Of a stretch of 64,000 nucleotides of DNA, positions 53,211 through 60,382 are shown piece by piece. A program made the position numbers and the translations under genes. Under the pieces are notes generated by a model. It saw only the letters and a program-made list of their open reading frames with translations, had not been told where the DNA came from and made no database searches. Each line of letters opens with the position of its first letter. Position 1 is the stretch's first letter. The stretch is from Oscillatoria sp. CS-180. GTDB taxonomy: Bacteria > Cyanobacteriota > Cyanobacteriia > Phormidesmidales > Phormidesmidaceae. Location: assembly GCF_028330965.1 (NCBI RefSeq), contig NZ_JAQMUB010000052.1, positions 62,001 through 126,000 on the forward strand. The letters are read 5' to 3'.

Positions 53211-53643
53211 ATGTTTCCTTCTGGCTTAATGAGATGGCTATATAAGCACAGAAGGAGATGAAATTCTGGAGATACAGCTAAAAGAGCGTGCAATTTCTCT
53301 AGTTAATGATTGCGATTGATATGCTTCGATTCTTGTTGGCAATTTTTGTCGAAGTTTCATTCATTTTTTGTTGCTAGAGAATTGAAAGCCTTGGTTTTTG
53401 AAAGTTTCAGTGCTACTGATTACTTCAATCGCTCTCGGCTTGGTATACGATAAAGAGCAGCTAGACTAGTGGAAATTTGTGAGTAAATTGCGAAAGCAGA
53501 TTCGAAGTTGAGCTTTACAGCGTCATGATTTTTATCTAGATTAAAAGTCTTGACGTTCTTTATAAGCTGGCGTTGTCCAGTTAGCCCATCCTCTTCGTTA
53601 ACAATAGAGGCTTCTTTCAAAGCTTGCTTTCAGCAACTTTTGG
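53211..53643. other. Intergenic spacer upstream of the TPR gene
   Basis: 433 bp, AT-rich. A 66-codon minus-strand frame (53420-53620) begins with TTG and has no Shine-Dalgarno; it is not called. No repeat element or RNA gene was recognised. Confidence 0.4.
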
Positions 53644-54747
53644 GTGCTGTCATCGATGAACGGTAACGATTTATTCTCCAATGGCAATTTTCTCTCGGAA
53701 GCTGCGTTGCAGCATCGGCTAGCGCATTGCGAGAAATTGTTGGCTAAGGGGGAATATACCGCCGAGCTTTGGCAGCAGCACGGCTATTATTTAGCGCGAC
53801 TGGAGCGTTATGCAGAGGCGATCGCCAGCTACAAGAAATCTCTGTTCATCGACCCTCAGGACGCGAAGGCTTGGTGCAATTACGCTAGCGCGTTAGCAGC
53901 GGCAGGACAGCCCCAAGAAGCGGTCGATGCCTATGATCATGCACTCAATCTTGCACCTGGCTATACAAATGTTTGGCGGCGACGCGGCAGAGTGCTCTAC
54001 CAGCTCGGTGAATATACGCAAGCAATTGAGAGCTATGACTACGCCCTAACAATATCACCTGCGGACAGTCGGCTTTGGCATGCCAAGGGATTAGCCGTTT
54101 ATCGCCTGCAGCAGTATGACGAAGCGATCGCTTGTTTGCATGCTGCGATTGCTCATGCGCCGGGCAATCGCGAAGCCTATCTGGCACTGGCGCGGGTTTT
54201 TATTGATTGTCATCGCCATGACGAAGCGCTCTCCTGTGTGCAGCCCTGGATTGTTAGGGGATGGAATGATGCTCGGTTGTTTGACTGTTATGCCTATTTG
54301 CTACAGCAGCAAGGACATGATCAAATCGCTTTAGAGTATTTAGAAGAAGCCATCTTCATCAAACCTAAAGACGCTAATTTGTGGTTTCATAAAGGGCTTA
54401 TTCTCACTCGCTTGAATCAATATCCAGAGGCTCACGATGCGTTTCGAGAAGCACTGAGGAGACAAGCAAATCATGCTGACAGTTGGCTAGCACTAGGCAT
54501 TGTCCTACGACAATTATCTGAACCAGAAGAGGCGATCGCGGCCTTTGAAAAAGCTTTAGCTATTATTCCAAGTCATCCTTTGGCATTTTTCCACCAGGCA
54601 GGTTGCTACGCTGTCTTGGGTCGCCATGAGTGGGCAGAAGAACACCTCAGAAGAGCACTCTCGCTGGATGCTCAGAATTATTTAACGAAAGCTCAGCGCG
54701 ATCCTGTTCTCAGCTCTTTTGAACCCTCAGAGATGCTCAGCTCTTAG
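53644..54747 (+). CDS. Tetratricopeptide-repeat protein
   Basis: 367 residues from a GTG, or 363 from the in-frame ATG at 53656; neither has a strong Shine-Dalgarno. The protein is almost wholly TPR: about nine 34-residue repeats with the canonical W/L-G-Y-A-F-A-P pattern (YLARLERYAEAIASYKKSLF, VLYQLGEYTQAIESYDYALT, LVLRQLSEPEEAIAAFEKAL types). No signal peptide or fused catalytic domain, so it is probably a cytosolic scaffold. The partner is unknown and neighbours give no clue. Confidence 0.9.
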   Translation: MLSSMNGNDLFSNGNFLSEAALQHRLAHCEKLLAKGEYTAELWQQHGYYLARLERYAEAIASYKKSLFIDPQDAKAWCNYASALAAAGQPQEAVDAYDHALNLAPGYTNVWRRRGRVLYQLGEYTQAIESYDYALTISPADSRLWHAKGLAVYRLQQYDEAIACLHAAIAHAPGNREAYLALARVFIDCHRHDEALSCVQPWIVRGWNDARLFDCYAYLLQQQGHDQIALEYLEEAIFIKPKDANLWFHKGLILTRLNQYPEAHDAFREALRRQANHADSWLALGIVLRQLSEPEEAIAAFEKALAIIPSHPLAFFHQAGCYAVLGRHEWAEEHLRRALSLDAQNYLTKAQRDPVLSSFEPSEMLSS

Positions 54748-54893
54748 GAGATCTCCAGGAAAGAATTTACCGCTGATAGGGTGTCATGAGCGCAGCGTAA
54801 TGCACCACAGCCGGGTATTTTTATTTTCAGAACCCCCTTAACGGACAAAGATATAGCCCTGTGCAACTTGGTTAAGTACATCTCAGTGTCTTC

Positions 54894-55002
54894 AGGGAGC
54901 AGGGAATAAGGAACGGGGAATGGGGTGTGCTCGACTCAAATGGATGTCGCTATGTAAGTCCGTCAAGAGTTCTAAGCCGTTAGGGAGCAAGGCAGTAAGG
55001 AG
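54894..55002 (+). repeat. Purine-rich heptanucleotide STRR tracts
   Basis: AGGGAGC/AGGGAAT/AAGGAAC/GGGGAAT/GGGGTGT at 54894-54928, and AGGGAGC/AAGGCAG/TAAGGAG at 54982-55002. They occupy the 406-bp spacer (54748-55153) upstream of the repeat-protein gene and share the AAGGCAG heptad with the rnpB insertion. Confidence 0.65.
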
Positions 55003-55153
55003 CAGATTGCTACCAATGCCCACTGTATACCGCTCAGTTTTCTCATGAAGTGATTAAGAGAGGTTCATTTTGAAGTCAGGTCAGGTTCAGGAAGGCATCG
55101 CACTATGGAACTCAAGATGATTGAAGTGATAAATCAATTCAAGGAGTTCAATT

Positions 55154-55543
55154 ATGAAACGCATTGCATTAGCCCTCACCGCTCTGACTGCTGTTTCCAT
55201 CGCTGTTGTTCCAGCCGCCTATGCTGCTCCTGACTTCGACGAGTTGCGCCGCGAGAACTTAGACAAAGACGCAGTGAACTTCGATGAGTTACGCCGCGAG
55301 AACTTGGACAAAGACGCGGTGGCTGAGATTCAAATCAAGGGTATCGATTTCGACGAGTTACGCCGCGAGAACTTAGACAAAGACGCAGTGAACTTCGACG
55401 AATTGCGCCGCGAGAACTTGGACAAGGACGCGGTGGCTGAGATTCAAGTCAAGGGTATCGATTTCGACGAGCTACGCCGTGAGAACTTAGACAAGGACGC
55501 TAGTGGCTTCGAAGAGCAGCGTCGGATCATCACCAAGTCATAA
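55154..55543 (+). CDS. Exported protein with tandem FDELRRENLDKDA repeats
   Basis: 129 residues with AAGGAG 8 bp before the ATG. Residues 1-25 are a Sec signal peptide (MKRIALALTALTAVSIAVVP, cleavage near AYA). The mature part consists of five near-identical copies of (D/N)FDELRRENLDKDA and one decayed copy (GFEEQRRIITKS). Copies alternate with and without a spacer AEIQ(I/V)KGI, giving a 38-residue higher-order unit repeated twice (residues 27-64 and 65-102). Charged, helix-forming and acidic. No Cys, no membrane segment, no known domain. I do not recognise the family. A strong terminator follows, so it is a single-gene unit. Confidence 0.85.
   Translation: MKRIALALTALTAVSIAVVPAAYAAPDFDELRRENLDKDAVNFDELRRENLDKDAVAEIQIKGIDFDELRRENLDKDAVNFDELRRENLDKDAVAEIQVKGIDFDELRRENLDKDASGFEEQRRIITKS
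55232..55504 (+). repeat. Intragenic tandem repeat of the FDELRREN gene
   Basis: Two 114-bp units (55232-55345 and 55346-55459) followed by a 45-bp partial unit. Most differences between units are synonymous (tta/ttg, gac/gat, aaa/aag), and one changes Ile to Val. Each unit itself contains two 45-bp sub-repeats. Confidence 0.9.
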
Positions 55544-55578
55544 TCTTGGTCCACTGCCCACTTTCCTCTCTACGTATC

Positions 55579-55614
55579 AGCCTGCTCAACGATTGCAATT
55601 GAGCAGGCTTTCTT
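55579..55614. terminator. Bidirectional terminator between the repeat-protein gene and the ProA-like gene
   Basis: AGCCTGCTCAA and TTGAGCAGGCT form a perfect 11-bp stem around a 9-nt loop, followed by TTCTT on the plus strand. It can serve both convergent genes. Confidence 0.8.
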
Positions 55615-55623
55615 AGTACAGAC

Positions 55624-56874
55624 TTATTGCACCAATCCTTGAATAACGGCCTTGTGGGTGAGCAGCGACTCTAAAGTGATACGTCCGCCTTTGAGCCCGC
55701 GCTGAGCTGACATCCCCAGCGCGATCGCGTTAGCTTGAGCAGCATTCCGCTTAAAGCGGGGAGAAGCATTGACATAGATGGACGCGCTGCGAACCTGGCT
55801 AGCAAACTGTACGCTTTCCTGGTAAGAGTTAGTCACGATGCAATCGGCATGACCGTTGCTGTAGCGATTGATCAGAGCGATCGCCGTTGATAGATCAGTC
55901 ACCCGCGAAACGACAACAGAATAATTAAGCTGTGCTTCCTGCCAAAGTTCCTCCTCCTCAGGAGCAATAAATGGAACGATAGAGGGCACCTCGACATCTA
56001 TCGGCTTCAAGCCTCGTTCTTGCAGCAATTGGAAAAGCTCATCCATTGCAATTGGAGAGACTCGGTTATCAACCAAAATTTTTTCGATTCCATTGACGGG
56101 CTCTGGATTACCTCGACGGCTGTCCAGGACAATCTCAGCAACGACGTCAGCTGGAGCCGTGTGTGCCCAATACAGGTAGCAGTTGGCGATCGCAATCGAC
56201 AGGCTAGGCGAATTAGCTTCTCTGACCACCTGCTGCACCAAGCTGGCTCGTCCATAGGGGATCAGCAAATCCAGCTCGGTCGTCTGCATTAGCCAGCGAC
56301 GGGCAGCTTCGCCTTCGCTAGGGGAAATGGTCAGAATTGCAGCTTCGGGTAAAGACACCCGAGCCAACACTGTTTGGAAAACCTCTGCAATCACCTGATT
56401 AGTCTGACTGGCTTCGTGACCGCCTTTGAGAATGAGACCGTTTCCTGCCCGCAAGCACAGTCCCGCTGCTACGATGGCAAGCTCGGGTAAGGCTTCGTAA
56501 ACAAAAGCAATGACGCCCAAGGGTTCGCCTAACAAATAGGAATGAGAAATGGAGGCGATCGCTAGCTGAGAACTGTAAACAGAACTCGTTACCGAATCTA
56601 AGTTAGCTAACCTTTCCAAAATGGTAATGGCCGTATTGAGCCGCTCCGGCGTGAGCTTAAGCCACTCAACAACCAGCTCAGGCACTGCCATTTCTAAACT
56701 CGCTTCCAAGTCCAGCGTATTGGCTTCCAAGATGGCATCTGTTTCTTCTCGGAAGGTCTGAGTGGCTAAATGAAGGACCTCTGTCACCTTTTCGACCTTC
56801 TCTAAGGCCTTGGCTGCGTAGCGGACTTGTCGGATAAGCGCCGATAGCTCGGCCAAAGACTGAACAGAAGTCAT
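55624..56874 (-). CDS. ProA (glutamate-5-semialdehyde dehydrogenase) paralogue lacking the catalytic Cys
   Basis: 416 residues of the ProA branch of the aldehyde dehydrogenase fold: LGEPLGVIAFVYEALPELAI, AAGLCLRAGNGLILKGGHEA (nucleotide-binding region) and VNASPRFKR near the C-terminus. True ProA has the active-site Cys in a CNAxETLLV motif. Here the matching segment is VNGIEKILV, with Val260 in place of Cys (codon GTC at 56095-56097). The C-terminal HARGPMGL-type motif is also changed (QRGLKGGRITL). Aldehyde oxidation or acyl-phosphate reduction by the usual thioester route is therefore unlikely. Many automated annotations would call it proA. Confidence 0.8.
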   Translation of the reverse strand: MTSVQSLAELSALIRQVRYAAKALEKVEKVTEVLHLATQTFREETDAILEANTLDLEASLEMAVPELVVEWLKLTPERLNTAITILERLANLDSVTSSVYSSQLAIASISHSYLLGEPLGVIAFVYEALPELAIVAAGLCLRAGNGLILKGGHEASQTNQVIAEVFQTVLARVSLPEAAILTISPSEGEAARRWLMQTTELDLLIPYGRASLVQQVVREANSPSLSIAIANCYLYWAHTAPADVVAEIVLDSRRGNPEPVNGIEKILVDNRVSPIAMDELFQLLQERGLKPIDVEVPSIVPFIAPEEEELWQEAQLNYSVVVSRVTDLSTAIALINRYSNGHADCIVTNSYQESVQFASQVRSASIYVNASPRFKRNAAQANAIALGMSAQRGLKGGRITLESLLTHKAVIQGLVQ

Positions 56875-56903
56875 TTACATCATCCAGGAAAACAAGAGGA
56901 CGT

Positions 56904-57320
56904 CTAGCGACGACAAGAAAGCCAAAAAACAACTAGAAACAGTAGCGCAACAGCCGCAACCGTGAGCAACCGGAGAAACATTCCTAAGCTGTTAGGCGGC
57001 TGCAATATCGCCAACAATAGAACAAACATGCCAACCCCAAACAACATGGTTGCCAGGGGTAAGTAGTGATTACTCAAAACAGAGTGGTCAAGACGCCATT
57101 GACTGCCCGTCCAATACCACACCCGTTTGTAGGGATAATGGGTCGAAAGCTGCTCCAGCAGATAGCCGTCTTCTTTGATTACGAAGATTTGTTGGCAGCG
57201 GTTGCAACCAAACGCTTCGGTCAGCGCAATGGGGACCAGGGTGCCATTGCGACGGCAGGGGCAGGGGTACTCTGCTTGGAGGTCAATCTTTTGAGCTTTT
57301 CTAGAGCGCACAGATCGCAA
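56904..57320 (-). CDS. Zinc-ribbon and two-helix membrane protein
   Basis: 138 residues. The N-terminal soluble part has two Cys pairs, CPCR and CNRC, spaced like a small zinc ribbon (residues 20-42), followed by VIKEDGYLLEQL and an aromatic YKRVWYWTGSQWRL. Two membrane segments follow (LPLATMLFGVGMFVLLLAIL and FLRLLTVAAVALLFLVVFWL). No known family name. It lies 29 bp upstream of the ProA-like gene on the same strand, so they are likely co-transcribed. Confidence 0.7.
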   Translation of the reverse strand: MRSVRSRKAQKIDLQAEYPCPCRRNGTLVPIALTEAFGCNRCQQIFVIKEDGYLLEQLSTHYPYKRVWYWTGSQWRLDHSVLSNHYLPLATMLFGVGMFVLLLAILQPPNSLGMFLRLLTVAAVALLFLVVFWLSCRR

Positions 57321-57490
57321 TTGTCGAGGATGTCTGAAAATGCATCGGTCTACCCTGTGTGGGGATTCTCACACCATAGCTAACCCCCCATAAGAAGGCA
57401 AGAGCGTCGCTTACACGACACATCATATTTGCCTCCTGTCTCAATCATGCCGCTTAAAAATGATTTCCGGAAGCTGTTTAACCAATTCGA

Positions 57491-59251
57491 TCAAATCGTC
57501 TGAAGCAGCAGTCGCCAACAGGGAATGAAATACTCAGCCAGCACATTATCAATTTTCCAAAATTCAGCATAGCTATCCCCAGAACAATAGTTGCTGACGA
57601 AAACAATCAGCAAGTCTTGAAAGGGCAATGGAGCCTGCTCGGTAAACTGAGCGTCAGTGTACAGAGTGTTAATCACGTTCTGTAGCTGCAAAAGATTGAG
57701 CGCAATTTCTGCAAAAAGGCTTTCTTCCGTTTCGATCACCGGTAAGTAGGCCGTGTAATATTCATCGATGAAAATCTGATAAAGCTGAGCGATCGCTCGC
57801 TTCAAGTTGACCTCCAAGCGAGGCACCTGGTCAGAGGACAATTGCTGGATGGAGGACTCGGTTAGCAGTGCAATCTCCAGAGGTGAGGTTTTGAGTGGCG
57901 ACAAGTGAATTTCGAGCAGGGGTTGCAGCACTCGCAGGAACAGAAAGTCGAGGTCTGCCAGACTGAGATCAAGGTTAGCCGGATAATCCGTAAATGCCGA
58001 TGAGCTCGGCAGCTGATGGGCTGATTCAGGATTCGTCCAGGTGAATTTGAACTCAGCAATATCGGCTACAAGTTCTCCCAATAGATGCGTGAATAAGAGC
58101 CCTAGACGCTGACGCACTTCACCATGAAAAAACTGTCTAGCTCGCCCTTCATCGACTAGGACATCAGCGTTGGAAAACTGAAACAGCTCACGGAAGGTGA
58201 GAGGGCCTTGAGGCGTATAAGCGGTTTCTTGCAGTCGCAGCGCCTCACCACAATCTGCCAACGTGACATAATCGCTGTCAAACTGGCTGAAGAGGAGTTG
58301 CCAGTAGTGCCCCCAGATATCGTGAACCAAAAACATCTCAGCATCTTTTGCAGGTAGGACGCCAATACTTTTAGACAATCTCTGGATAACCTGCTCCGGC
58401 GTCACTGAACTGAGAGACGGAGACTGATCCTTGAAGCGATCGCAAACGGTCTGTGCCCACTCCCAGTTAATGCCTGCCGGGTCACAGGGTCCAAATGTTG
58501 GAAAGCGTTTGAACTTTTGAAAGCTGAAATCAGAAAGTTTCTGATGCAGGTCTCTCAAGTCAGCCTGATACTCGGGAGCACTCAAATTTCCCCACGCTAG
58601 AAAATCTTCTAAGGGTGGAAAGTCTATACAAAAGTGCAGCTGCGTGGGAGTGAAGATGACTGAGAGTCTGTCGGCGTTGACGACAACACCATTGAACAGG
58701 TTTTGAAAAAGCAGGGCAAAAGGGTCGATAGGCAGCGGTTCTGGCATATCTGCCGCTAGCCCCACCGATTGTAAAACTGCGTTTATTAACTGGCGCTGCT
58801 GAGCAATTTCTGTGTCTACCTGCTTGAGGGTGTGAGCAATATCCTCCATCACCTCTTTAGGCAGTGCAAAGCGATCGCCCATCACCGCTATGCCTGTGGT
58901 CGTTTCCCAAACGGGAGGTGTGGGATCAGGGCGATAGCCCGCCAGCGTTGGCGATTCGAAGGTGCCCCGCCAGCCCACACCCCCAACTGCAAAGTAGCGA
59001 CTGACCAACAGCGTTGATTGCACAAATGCCTGGCGCACCCCTAACGGAATCGATTCAGGTGCACACAAATCCCGACGGATGGGATGGGTGCAAGCCTGCA
59101 ATTCCTGTTGAAGGGTGCGTAAGCGATCGCGCCGCCGCTGCACCAATGACTCATCCGCCGTACTCGATTCAGCAATCAGAAATCGGGAGAGCGTCAGCGC
59201 CTCAGCCATGCGCGATCGCTGAACACCTGTCAAACGTGATGTCATATTCAA
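57491..59251 (-). CDS. Conserved hypothetical protein with HDxWGH and HxxxExxxDxxE motifs
   Basis: 586 residues, soluble and mostly helical; not a family I can name. Two clusters of potential metal ligands stand out: HDIWGHYW at residues 310-317, and H389, E393, D397 and E400 in a single helix (FTHLLGELVADIAEFKFTW). The spacing suits a di-metal or haem-like site buried between helices. The N-terminal region has SRYFAVGGVGWRGTFESP, and residues 225-270 have an aromatic FQKFKRFPTFGPCDPAG. No signal peptide. It is transcribed alone on the minus strand, divergent from the ComFB-like region across 637 bp. Confidence 0.75.
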   Translation of the reverse strand: MNMTSRLTGVQRSRMAEALTLSRFLIAESSTADESLVQRRRDRLRTLQQELQACTHPIRRDLCAPESIPLGVRQAFVQSTLLVSRYFAVGGVGWRGTFESPTLAGYRPDPTPPVWETTTGIAVMGDRFALPKEVMEDIAHTLKQVDTEIAQQRQLINAVLQSVGLAADMPEPLPIDPFALLFQNLFNGVVVNADRLSVIFTPTQLHFCIDFPPLEDFLAWGNLSAPEYQADLRDLHQKLSDFSFQKFKRFPTFGPCDPAGINWEWAQTVCDRFKDQSPSLSSVTPEQVIQRLSKSIGVLPAKDAEMFLVHDIWGHYWQLLFSQFDSDYVTLADCGEALRLQETAYTPQGPLTFRELFQFSNADVLVDEGRARQFFHGEVRQRLGLLFTHLLGELVADIAEFKFTWTNPESAHQLPSSSAFTDYPANLDLSLADLDFLFLRVLQPLLEIHLSPLKTSPLEIALLTESSIQQLSSDQVPRLEVNLKRAIAQLYQIFIDEYYTAYLPVIETEESLFAEIALNLLQLQNVINTLYTDAQFTEQAPLPFQDLLIVFVSNYCSGDSYAEFWKIDNVLAEYFIPCWRLLLQTI

Positions 59252-59375
59252 GACCGTGCTTTTGTACTACTAGCTGGCAATCCTTTAATCTAGTGATGCC
59301 CCGCAACCAATGCCTCACAACGCTCAAAGATTCTAACCTGTACTAACTGAGTTCATGGCAGATAGCGATCGCTAG

Positions 59376-59411
59376 AAAAACTTTTCTCAATCCTGACTGA
59401 GAAAAGTTTTT
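59376..59411. terminator. Symmetrical terminator hairpin
   Basis: AAAAACTTTTCTCA and TGAGAAAAGTTTTT form a perfect 14-bp stem around an 8-nt loop; both strands read into a T5 run. On the minus strand it lies about 230 bp downstream of the small candidate gene at 59641-59832. A second perfect palindrome, TTCTCTGGTCAGAGAA, is at 59454-59469. Confidence 0.75.
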
Positions 59412-59640
59412 GGTCACGAAAAATAGCAGTCAATTACCTGTAGGGGATCCAATTTCTCTGGTCAGAGAAGCTCCGCTATCGCAACCGTAAACTTGGATAT
59501 CGCTCTATGGAGAAATGCTAATTAAATGGTTTCTTCTTAGAAGGAAAAAGGGAATTTTTATAAAACATAGATATAGCTATTGACTTGATAGGACACGATA
59601 GCAACAGATCATTTTCAGATTGTTGAACGGATAGTCCAAT

Positions 59641-59832
59641 TCAATGAATTCTCAAATTCCATCTGGGATCAACTGTTATTTCTCGAAAGGAGATGATCCC
59701 AGATGCAACCTTGAAAGTAATTGAATCCTTTTTTACTGTTCCGCTTACATCTGCTAAAGCAAGTCCTTGAGCGCAAAGGCTTGAAATACTTTGTGTCAAA
59801 AGAATTTGCTTCTGTTTGAGATACTGAGTCAT
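59641..59832 (-). CDS. Possible small protein, minus strand
   Basis: 63 residues from the ATG at 59832 (MTQYLKQKQILLTQSISSLC), with AAAGG about 9 bp upstream. The C-terminal half alternates beta strands (DSITFKVASGIISFREITVD, then PRWNLRIH). No known family. A terminator on the same strand lies downstream, which supports a transcript. A longer overlapping minus-strand frame (59669-59935) runs into the next gene's start and is rejected. Confidence 0.35.
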   Translation of the reverse strand: MTQYLKQKQILLTQSISSLCAQGLALADVSGTVKKDSITFKVASGIISFREITVDPRWNLRIH

Positions 59833-59888
59833 TTGACGAGCCTTTGCAGGTCCGAAGAAGCTCGATAGACGCATTTGGAGTTAATACA

Positions 59889-60245
59889 ATGGCACAAGAA
59901 ATCGTAAACGTATCCTTGCCTGTTGTTACCAACAAAGTGGAAGAAGTCCTTAGTAATTACACTACGGCCCACTATCAAACAGCTCTCTCGTCTAAAATCT
60001 TGCGAGAGAAGCTAGTCGCTTACGTTTTGAGGCGCATGCCAACGTTTTACACGACAGCTGAAACCTCCCATAGCTGCTCCGCTGAAAATCTGACTCACTG
60101 CTTTTCGCAAGAGCAGCAGATCATCATGGATGATCTGATTCATGAAGGGATTCAGCATTTGACGGCGCGCCAAGCTCCTTGGGAATCGATCACTCAAGGG
60201 GCTCCCCAAAGCTGTGGTTCTTTGCCATCACACTGGTTTGGTTAG
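59889..60245 (+). CDS. ComFB-like protein
   Basis: 118 residues from the ATG at 59889; an upstream in-frame start would extend through the spacer. VNVSLPVVTNKVEEVLSNYT, then LREKLVAYVLRRMPTFYTTA, follow the late-competence ComFB pattern (N-terminal helix, then xAxxLNRLPPxY, here VLRRMPTFY), though the usual Cys motif between them is missing. Cyanobacterial ComFB-type proteins have recently been reported as cyclic-dinucleotide receptors. The last 50 residues (CSAENLTHCFSQEQQI) are extra. A histidine kinase follows 137 bp downstream on the same strand. Confidence 0.55.
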   Translation: MAQEIVNVSLPVVTNKVEEVLSNYTTAHYQTALSSKILREKLVAYVLRRMPTFYTTAETSHSCSAENLTHCFSQEQQIIMDDLIHEGIQHLTARQAPWESITQGAPQSCGSLPSHWFG

Positions 60246-60382
60246 AAACCCGTTCTCGTTCCGTTCGGTTCTACACCTAACAAATACGCTGTCCTTCCAG
60301 TAGGCTCTACTTATTGGAGTGTGTGCTTGCTGACACACAGCGCCCTCTCAAGGGGTGATTTCAGTAGGGCAGGGAGGCGTTT

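Noticed and set aside
53420-53620. 66-codon minus-strand ORF
   Set aside because: TTG start, no Shine-Dalgarno, no family resemblance. The composition is plausible but unsupported.
54852-54890. Possible further copy of the 105-bp element (ATATAGCCCTGTGCAACTTG)
   Set aside because: Only the first few bases resemble the terminal repeat; the internal blocks are absent.
55232-55504. Direct repeats considered as a CRISPR array
   Set aside because: The repeats are in frame and coding with no variable spacers; they form a protein tandem repeat.
59669-59935. 88-codon minus-strand ORF
   Set aside because: It overlaps the ComFB-like start and the more plausible 59641-59832 frame; the start is unsupported.
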